Shown one piece after another: positions 29,882 to 34,778 of a DNA stretch of 34,778 bases. The stretch's first letter is position 1. Every line of letters starts with the position of its first letter. The stretch spans positions 1-34,778 of the forward strand of contig CAMWJL010000016.1 in assembly GCA_947174565.1 (NCBI GenBank), given 5' to 3'. The notes beneath the pieces are model-generated. The model searched no databases. It worked only from the letters and a program-made list of their open reading frames with translations, and had not been told where the DNA came from. The stretch is from an uncultured Prevotellaceae bacterium (GTDB lineage: Bacteria; Bacteroidota; Bacteroidia; Bacteroidales; Bacteroidaceae). The translations under genes were made by a program, and so were the position numbers.

Positions 29882-31057
29882 CTATAAGGCAAAAAGTGGA
29901 CGCCCATGCAGCAGTTCGTGTAGGGTGCGGTTCTGATAGAACGAGGCGTGCAGGGGGATGGTGAACGTCACCGAAGTGCCTACATGCGGTTCGCTATCGA
30001 CCTTGATTGTGCCGTTCCACAACGTCACCAGTCCCTTCACCACGCTCATGCCCAATCCTGTGCCTGGCACGAAGCTGTTGCCCTTGTAGAAGCGGTCAAA
30101 TATGTGGCGCGCACAGTCTTGGCTCATGCCGATGCCCGTGTCCTTCACCGTGATGACGGCGTGTTCGCTGCTCTTGTGGCAATACACGTCAATGTGTCCA
30201 TGTTCGGTATATTTGCAAGCGTTGTCCAGAATCTGGCGCAACACCAGCGAAATCTTCTGTTCGTCGCCGTGCAGAATGATGTTAGCCTCAGTGTGGTGGT
30301 GGGTCATCTCCACATTGGGTTTCCTCATCGGCTTGACCTCTTCCACTACCTTCTTCAACAGGTCGTTGATGTCCAGCAAATCGCGGTGCAGTTCCACCTC
30401 GTTCGACTCCAGCTTGGACAGCTCAATCACGTCGTCGATGATTTGCAGCAGCTGTCTGCCACTTGTCTGCACAGCACCGAGACACTGCATGCGTTCCTCG
30501 ATGGTGTCGCTGTGTGCCATGATGGTGGAGAAGCCCAAAACGGAGTTCAGCGGGGTGCGGAACTCATGTGTCATGTTGGCAAGGAAGTTCGTCTTGACCA
30601 TATTAGCCTGTTCCGCCTTGCGGTGCGCCTCGAGCATGGCTCTCTCCGCCTCCTTCCGCTCTTGGATGATGGTGACGGCACCCACAGCCAACATGGGCTT
30701 TCCCTCTTCGTCGTGCTCTTTCGTCACCAAGTTCATCTCCACCCACACAGGTCTGCGCTTCTCGCCTATGCGTATCTGCATCTGAAAGTTAGCTCGGCTG
30801 GCAATGCCGTTCTTCACCTTGCGGTAGATTTCCAATATCTCCTCGCGGAAATCGGGCAAGATGTTGGTGGTGAGTTCCTCAAAGCTTTGCTTGTGCAGGA
30901 GTGGGCCTCCCATGTATTTCCTGTCGATGTAAGAAAGATTGGACGTGATGACGTTCCGTTGCAGGTCGAACGTCCACGGGATGATGTTGAGCGAATGCAA
31001 CACCTCCGACATGTAACTCTCGTCCAGAAAGTCTTTCAGTTCTTGTAGTTCATTCAT
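29882..31057 (-). CDS. Soluble PAS-containing sensor histidine kinase (orphan)
   Basis: From ATG at 31057 the protein has 391 residues: a PAS-like domain (about 15-130, with WTFDLQRNVITSNLSYIDRKYMGG and the PAC-like RRPVWVEMNLVTKEHDEEGKPMLAVGAVTIIQERKEAE), then a coiled linker, then HisKA with phospho-acceptor His164 in FLANMTHEFRTPLNSVLGF, then an ATPase domain with N-box ILDNACKYTEHG, G1 DTGIGMS and G2 GTGLGMSVVKGLV. No membrane segments are seen in this form, so it is probably cytosolic. No response regulator lies next to it. The start is uncertain: 31117 is an alternative. 31195 is excluded because it lies in the -7 box at 31194-31201. Confidence 0.88.
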   Translation of the reverse strand: MNELQELKDFLDESYMSEVLHSLNIIPWTFDLQRNVITSNLSYIDRKYMGGPLLHKQSFEELTTNILPDFREEILEIYRKVKNGIASRANFQMQIRIGEKRRPVWVEMNLVTKEHDEEGKPMLAVGAVTIIQERKEAERAMLEAHRKAEQANMVKTNFLANMTHEFRTPLNSVLGFSTIMAHSDTIEERMQCLGAVQTSGRQLLQIIDDVIELSKLESNEVELHRDLLDINDLLKKVVEEVKPMRKPNVEMTHHHTEANIILHGDEQKISLVLRQILDNACKYTEHGHIDVYCHKSSEHAVITVKDTGIGMSQDCARHIFDRFYKGNSFVPGTGLGMSVVKGLVTLWNGTIKVDSEPHVGTSVTFTIPLHASFYQNRTLHELLHGRPLFAL

Positions 31058-31193
31058 AGACCAGTTGGTGTCTCCTCCCCTTGTTCTGCCTGTTCCATGA
31101 GGACGACTCATGGGCATTTCCAACCTGGGGAAAAAGCGAAACAATATCTCTTGGCAAAGGGGTAAGAGCGTAAATAGCGATAAAACTTGCCAC

Positions 31194-31201
31194 AAAGGTA
31201 A
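31194..31201 (-). promoter_or_regulatory. -7 box of the histidine kinase gene
   Basis: Minus-strand TACCTTTG fits the consensus. No -33 TTTG at the usual distance. The leader would be about 130 bases to the ATG at 31057, or 70 to 31117. Confidence 0.45.
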
Positions 31202-31222
31202 GCCTTTCCATTTTATTTTCCT

Positions 31223-31230
31223 AATTTTGT
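31223..31230 (+). promoter_or_regulatory. -7 box just before the phosphopantetheinyl transferase ATG
   Basis: TAATTTTG ends only three bases before the ATG at 31234. If used, transcription would start at or next to the start codon, giving a leaderless mRNA. There is no -33 TTTG, so support is weak. Confidence 0.35.
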
Positions 31231-31233
31231 CGC

Positions 31234-31857
31234 ATGAAAAAGTTCGATTTGTTGGTGAACGACCATTTGGATGCCATCACCGAGGAAGACCTGCTTGCCG
31301 CCATCGACACGCTGCCACCTTGGCGGCGCGAAAAGGCTCTGCGCTTCAAACACTTGCAGGGACGCAAGGAATGCACCTATGCCTATCTCTTGCTCTGTCA
31401 GGCACTTCGCGACATTTATGGCATCACCGAACAACCTGCTTTCTCCATCGGGGCGCATGGCAAACCCCGTCTTGTGCTCACGCCCGAGCCGCCTGCTTTT
31501 TCATCCCCCGATGTCCATTTCAATCTCTCCCACTGCCGTCAGGCCGTAGCCTGTGTGGTGGCATCGTGCGAAGTCGGCATCGACATAGAGTCCATTGGTC
31601 GCTACAAAGAGCCGCTGGTGCGCCATGTGCTCAACGACCAAGAGCTTGCCTCCGTACAGCAAGCGGCAGACCCTCAGCTTGCCTTCACCCGCTATTGGAC
31701 ACAGAAGGAAGCCATCGTCAAGCTCACGGGTCGGGGCATCGACGATGACCTGCGGAATCTTCTCCTTATATATAACAATGTGTCGCTCCACACCGAGGAG
31801 CATCCCGACAAAGGCTATGTGCTGACAGTGGCAACTTATGCCCCAAAAGGGGAGTGA
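31234..31857 (+). CDS. 4'-phosphopantetheinyl transferase (Sfp-type)
   Basis: A 207-residue enzyme that moves the phosphopantetheine arm of CoA to a serine of acyl or peptidyl carrier proteins. The family signature is seen in ASCEVGIDIESIGRY (magnesium site G-I-D-I-E) and FTRYWTQKEAIVKLTGRGI (W-x-x-K-E-A). The upstream FNLSHCRQAVAC matches the conserved N-L-S-H motif. Length is close to Sfp (about 225). No polyketide or peptide synthase lies in the window, so fatty acid carrier protein or a distant cluster may be the substrate. It diverges from the histidine kinase gene across a 38-base gap, and its stop codon lies within a hairpin. Confidence 0.9.
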   Translation: MKKFDLLVNDHLDAITEEDLLAAIDTLPPWRREKALRFKHLQGRKECTYAYLLLCQALRDIYGITEQPAFSIGAHGKPRLVLTPEPPAFSSPDVHFNLSHCRQAVACVVASCEVGIDIESIGRYKEPLVRHVLNDQELASVQQAADPQLAFTRYWTQKEAIVKLTGRGIDDDLRNLLLIYNNVSLHTEEHPDKGYVLTVATYAPKGE

Positions 31858-31917
31858 GTCACACCCTATTTGGGGTCTGACTCACTCCCTTCCAAGGGTC
31901 TGACTCAGACCCCTTTT
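31851..31917. terminator. Double hairpin with direct repeats after the transferase gene
   Basis: GGAGTGAGTCA (31851-31861) pairs with TGACTCACTCC (31878-31888). Next, GGGTCTGA-C-TCAGACCC (31896-31912) is a perfect palindrome followed by four T residues. GGGTCTGACTCA occurs twice (31873-31884, 31896-31907). The second hairpin is a plausible terminator of the transferase gene. The pairing sequences also resemble a small repeat family. Confidence 0.65.
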
Positions 31918-31938
31918 GAGGTGTGCAGAGGGCATAAA

Positions 31939-31982
31939 ACAAGCGAGGGGACACCCGTCATGGATGCCCCCTCGTGCGTTGT
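31939..31982 (-). terminator. Probable terminator of formate-THF ligase gene
   Basis: CGAGGGG (31944-31950) pairs with CCCCTCG (31968-31974), with ACAA/TTGT pairing outside it after a bulge. No long T-run, so moderate support. Confidence 0.45.
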
Positions 31983-31998
31983 TTGAGTGGTGGTGTTG

Positions 31999-33666
31999 TT
32001 ATGAGAGTCCCTCGATGAGACCGTTCACGATGTCGATGCGCTCTGCTTGAGGCGATTTCGACAGGCCTGGCATGCGCATGATGTCGCCAGCGATGGCAAC
32101 AATCATCTCCGAGCCAGCGTTGATAACGAGGTCGCGGATGTTCACATTGAACCCTTCGGGACAGCCATACAGGGTCTGGTCGGCTGAGAACGAGTACTGC
32201 GTCTTGGCGATGCAGACAGGGTAGTGCTCCATGCCCAAACGGGCGATGCGCTGGAGCATCTTCTCGGCAGCCTTGCCATAGCTCACGGTGGCTGCACCGT
32301 AAATCTTGTGGCACACCTTCTCAATCTTCGTCTTGATGTCGTCGGTGTCGTCGTAGGTCAGCGTGAGCGGTGCAGATGGCTGTTGCTCAATGGTGTCGAT
32401 GACGAGCCGTGCCAGTTCCTTCGCGCCCTCTCCGCCCTCGAGGAAGGCGTTGTTCACGGCAAAACCCACGCCCTGCTCCTCGCAGTGTTGGCGCAGCAGT
32501 GCCACCTCGTCGTCGGTGTCAGTGGCATAGCGGTTGAAGGCCACCACCACCTGCTGACCGAAGCTCTTCATGTTGCGGATGTGGCGGTCGAGGTTCTTGC
32601 AACCTTCGATGAGTCCTGCCGCATTCGGCTCTTTAATCTTGTCAACAGGCACACCACCGTGCATCTTCAGTCCCTGCGTGGTGGCTACGATGACGGTGAG
32701 CTTGGGTTGCAGACCACTCTTGCGGCACTTCACATTGTAGAACTTCTCTGCACCAAGGTCTGCACCGAAGCCAGCCTCTGTCACCACATAGTCGCCATAC
32801 GTCATCGCCATGCGCGTGGCGATGACCGTGTTGCAGCCGTGGGCAATGTTGGCAAACGGACCGCCGTGTACGAAGGCTGGGGTCTGCTCCGTGGTCTGCA
32901 CCAGATTGGGTTTGATGGCATCGAGCAGCAGCACGGTGATAGCACCATCCACGCCCATGTCCTTCACACGGAAAGGCGTGTCGTCGGTCTTGACACCAAG
33001 CAGGATGTTGCCGATGCGGCGACGCAGGTCGTCCAAATCCTTGGAAAGGCAAAGGATAGCCATAATCTCTGAGGCTGGCGTGATGTCGAAGCCGCTCTCG
33101 GCAGGAATGCCGTCTGTCTTTGCGCCCAAGCCTGTGACAACGGTGCGCAGGTTGCGGTCGTTCACGTCGAGCACACGCTTCCACAGCACCTCCTTCAGGG
33201 CAAAGCCTTCCTCGCGGTGCTGGTAGATGTAGTTGTCGAGCAGGGCTGCAATCATGTTGTGAGCCGAGGTCACGGCATGGAAGTCGCCCGTGAAGTGGAG
33301 GTTAATCTTCTCCATCGGCAGCACCTGTGCGTAGCCACCGCCAGCGGCACCGCCCTTCACACCGAAGCACGGACCCAACGAGGGTTCGCGCAGGGCGCAC
33401 ACTGCCTTCTTGCCCAACTTGTTCAGACCCAGTGCCAAGCCGATGCTCACCGTGGTCTTGCCAATGCCAGCCTTGGTGGGTGTGATAGCGGTCACGAGGA
33501 TGAGGTTGCTCTTCTTGACCTTCTCCTCATCAATGAGCTGGTTAGGCACTTTGGCGATGTATTTGCCATAGTGTTCGAGGGCATCCACTGGCACGTCAAT
33601 CTTGCGTGCCACCTCCTCAATGGGCGCGAGCTGACACTCGCGTGCGATTTCAATGTCTGTTTTCAT
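31999..33666 (-). CDS. fhs: Formate--tetrahydrofolate ligase
   Basis: A 555-residue cytosolic enzyme (formyltetrahydrofolate synthetase) that joins formate to THF using ATP and supplies one-carbon units. The nucleotide loop [20 protein letters not shown] is present with Ile in place of the more usual Glu of [28 protein letters not shown] and [20 protein letters not shown] are family hallmarks. Length is normal. The chosen ATG at 33666 follows the promoter at 33700-33732. The frame reaches 33711, where the ATG lies upstream of the expected transcript start. It is a single-gene unit. Confidence 0.95.
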   Translation of the reverse strand: MKTDIEIARECQLAPIEEVARKIDVPVDALEHYGKYIAKVPNQLIDEEKVKKSNLILVTAITPTKAGIGKTTVSIGLALGLNKLGKKAVCALREPSLGPCFGVKGGAAGGGYAQVLPMEKINLHFTGDFHAVTSAHNMIAALLDNYIYQHREEGFALKEVLWKRVLDVNDRNLRTVVTGLGAKTDGIPAESGFDITPASEIMAILCLSKDLDDLRRRIGNILLGVKTDDTPFRVKDMGVDGAITVLLLDAIKPNLVQTTEQTPAFVHGGPFANIAHGCNTVIATRMAMTYGDYVVTEAGFGADLGAEKFYNVKCRKSGLQPKLTVIVATTQGLKMHGGVPVDKIKEPNAAGLIEGCKNLDRHIRNMKSFGQQVVVAFNRYATDTDDEVALLRQHCEEQGVGFAVNNAFLEGGEGAKELARLVIDTIEQQPSAPLTLTYDDTDDIKTKIEKVCHKIYGAATVSYGKAAEKMLQRIARLGMEHYPVCIAKTQYSFSADQTLYGCPEGFNVNIRDLVINAGSEMIVAIAGDIMRMPGLSKSPQAERIDIVNGLIEGLS

Positions 33667-33699
33667 GTTAGAGTAAAGGACTAATTGTATTGTTTGCGA

Positions 33700-33732
33700 C
33701 AAAGATACCACAAAAAAACTTATCAGTCCAAA
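33700..33732 (-). promoter_or_regulatory. Promoter of fhs
   Basis: Minus-strand TTTG (33729-33732) and TATCTTTG (33700-33707) with a 21-bp spacer. Start near 33695, leader about 30 bases. It excludes the upstream ATG at 33711. Confidence 0.75.
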
Positions 33733-33850
33733 TTATTGTGCGTTATTGGTCGTTTTTTTCTTTCTTCATGCTTGTGAGCAGTTGTTCCAATCATGTTTTG
33801 TCGCTTTGGTTATCGCGGCTTTGCCGATTATTGTTTCACTCGCAAAGGTA
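33733..33850 (-). other. Intergenic stretch with a second -7-like box
   Basis: No coding frame is seen here. Minus-strand TACCTTTG at 33843-33850, directly after the terminator of the secreted-protein gene, could start a second fhs transcript with a leader of about 170 bases or a short RNA, but no -33 box or conserved fold was recognised. Confidence 0.3.
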
Positions 33851-33883
33851 ACAAAAAGGGGCAAAGCTGACAAGCTTTGCCCC
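33851..33883 (-). terminator. Terminator of the secreted-protein gene
   Basis: GGGGCAAAGCT (33858-33868) pairs perfectly with AGCTTTGCCCC (33873-33883). On the minus strand the stem is followed by TTTTTGT. Confidence 0.85.
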
Positions 33884-33919
33884 AATTATTTGAGTGTTTA
33901 AGTAAGTGTTCAGAAGAAG

Positions 33920-34778
33920 TTACTTCTGCAAGTAAACTTTGCCGTCCTTGAGAACGATGCCCTTGTAGCTCTTATCTACCTGCTGACCAGCGAGGTTGTA
34001 CATGAGACCCTTGGCAGGAGCTGTGGCAATCTCAGTCTCTTCGATGCCAGTCACTTCCTTCGTGCTCTCTGCACCGTAGTAAGTGAGGCGGAAGTTATCA
34101 GCCTTGAACCATGACATGCTGGATGCCTTGATGGTTACGTCGCTCTTCTCTTCGAGCTTGAAGATGATGCTGGCTTCCTGACCATACTCCTTAGCTCCCT
34201 CCATCTCAAATGGCATGCCTTCGCCATTGGCTGTGAGGTCAATCTTGCTGCCGAGGTCAGAAGCAAGGATAGCCTGCAACTCGTAAGTACCTGCTGGGAG
34301 ACCCTTCAATACCTGTGATACATAGTAGCCATCTGCTGGAGTAGAGCTGTTCCATGTGTTGAATACATAAGAACCATCAGCGATGTCGATAGTGTAAGTT
34401 GCATTAGAGTTGTCAGCAGACTTCGTGTCGCTGCCCTGATAGTATGCCCATCCGTTCAAACCGTCCTCGAAGCTTGGGTTGATGATGACCTGCGTCATGA
34501 CGATAGGATTCTCATCGCTGGCTGCGCTGTAGTCGGCAGGCAACTTCAGAGCAGATACAACTGTGCCCATCTGGTCAATGAGTGCATTCACTTCTGCTGC
34601 GTTGTACTCAGCGGCAGCCTCTGCATCAACGAGTTCAGCCACAGCATCGTAAGCGTTCTGTGCTTCCAAGGATGCTTCGTCATAGTATTCATCCTTAGCA
34701 GTGTAGAATGACTCGGTAGCTGCGTTGTATGCTGTCCATGCCTCTACACCAGCTTTCACTTCGTCGTATGCTGCGAGG
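33920..34778 (-). CDS. C-terminal part of a secreted protein with T9SS-like tail
   Basis: The frame is open at the right edge of the window, so the N-terminus and signal peptide are missing; 285 residues are visible. The first 85 are Ala/Tyr/Glu-rich helices with repeated Y-N-A and A-Y-x-A units (AYNAATESFYTAKDEYYDEASLEAQNAYDAVAELVDAEAAAEYNAAE). Then comes a beta-sandwich-like domain (VIINPSFEDGLNGWAYYQGSD ... GTYELQAILASD ... FKADNFRLTYYG), similar to carbohydrate-binding or galactose-binding-like folds. The tail TGIEETE then MYNLAGQQVDKSYKGIVLKDGKVYLQK is the C-terminal pattern common in secreted Prevotella proteins and resembles type IX sorting domains. The function of the whole protein is unknown. 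Confidence 0.8.
   Translation of the reverse strand, partial: LAAYDEVKAGVEAWTAYNAATESFYTAKDEYYDEASLEAQNAYDAVAELVDAEAAAEYNAAEVNALIDQMGTVVSALKLPADYSAASDENPIVMTQVIINPSFEDGLNGWAYYQGSDTKSADNSNATYTIDIADGSYVFNTWNSSTPADGYYVSQVLKGLPAGTYELQAILASDLGSKIDLTANGEGMPFEMEGAKEYGQEASIIFKLEEKSDVTIKASSMSWFKADNFRLTYYGAESTKEVTGIEETEIATAPAKGLMYNLAGQQVDKSYKGIVLKDGKVYLQK

Noticed and set aside
29948-31048. 366-codon plus-strand frame opposite the histidine kinase
   Set aside because: Antisense shadow of a gene with all kinase motifs; no promoter and no recognisable domain.
31999-33666. Ile in place of Glu in the nucleotide loop of formate-THF ligase as a sign of inactivation
   Set aside because: All other hallmarks and the length are intact, and I recall the same AGIGKTT variant in Bacteroides-type sequences, so it seems a lineage feature rather than a defect.

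Overview
The window looks like a chromosomal segment of a Prevotella-type member of the Bacteroidales. The grounds are: promoters of the Bacteroidetes -33 TTTG / -7 TAnnTTTG form in front of nearly every transcription unit, PorT and a T9SS-like C-terminus, DUF4492-cydAB, an HU-HIG-like protein, and an ORF repertoire typical of that order. GC is moderate to high over most of the window and clearly lower over the restriction-modification pair at the left edge.

Layout. 1-2013 (minus): an AT-rich restriction-modification pair, an HNH nuclease cut by the window edge and a C5-cytosine methyltransferase, overlapping by ATGA. 2386-2458: a cluster of near-palindromes just upstream of a strong promoter. 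2529-5244 (plus): HU-like DNA-binding protein, secreted GH30 glycosidase and secreted DUF3237 protein. 5329-10078 (minus): an arginine operon in the order argR - GNAT acetyltransferase - argG - pspC-like - argC - argD, with an ARG-box-like palindrome and a leader hairpin before argR. 10235-15019 (minus): a compact envelope/housekeeping operon of porT, GT2 glycosyltransferase, radC, SufT-like, lpxH-like and acyltransferase 3. It is fired from a promoter that overlaps the divergent proC promoter.

15119-18763 is a patchwork: proC, a terminator, a GC-rich hairpin element, tRNA-Leu(CAA), an Mrr N-terminal fragment, a remnant of a DUF4492 gene, a Fic protein with an AbiEi-like N-terminus, and then the intact DUF4492-cydA-cydB oxidase operon. 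Pieces of the Mrr fragment and of the DUF4492 gene occur twice, once on each side of the Fic gene, which marks a past duplication or insertion next to the tRNA.

21602-24475 (minus) is a large TonB-receptor-like outer-membrane protein. 25003-29659 (minus) is an operon for a CoA ligase, a 59-residue TPR-like protein and a four-subunit 2-oxoacid:ferredoxin oxidoreductase, which could interconvert carboxylic acids, acyl-CoAs and 2-oxoacids. A soluble orphan histidine kinase (29882-31057, minus) and an Sfp-type phosphopantetheinyl transferase (31234-31857, plus) diverge. Formate-THF ligase (31999-33666, minus) and the C-terminal part of a secreted protein (33920-34778, minus, continuing out of the window) end the segment.

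The most unusual signals are the two copies of an approximately 80-bp hairpin element (about 16002-16076 and 24822-24892) that differ by paired, compensating changes; the A/B duplications bracketing the Fic gene; and the head-on overlap of the porT and proC promoters. No CRISPR array, complete transposon or rRNA was seen.
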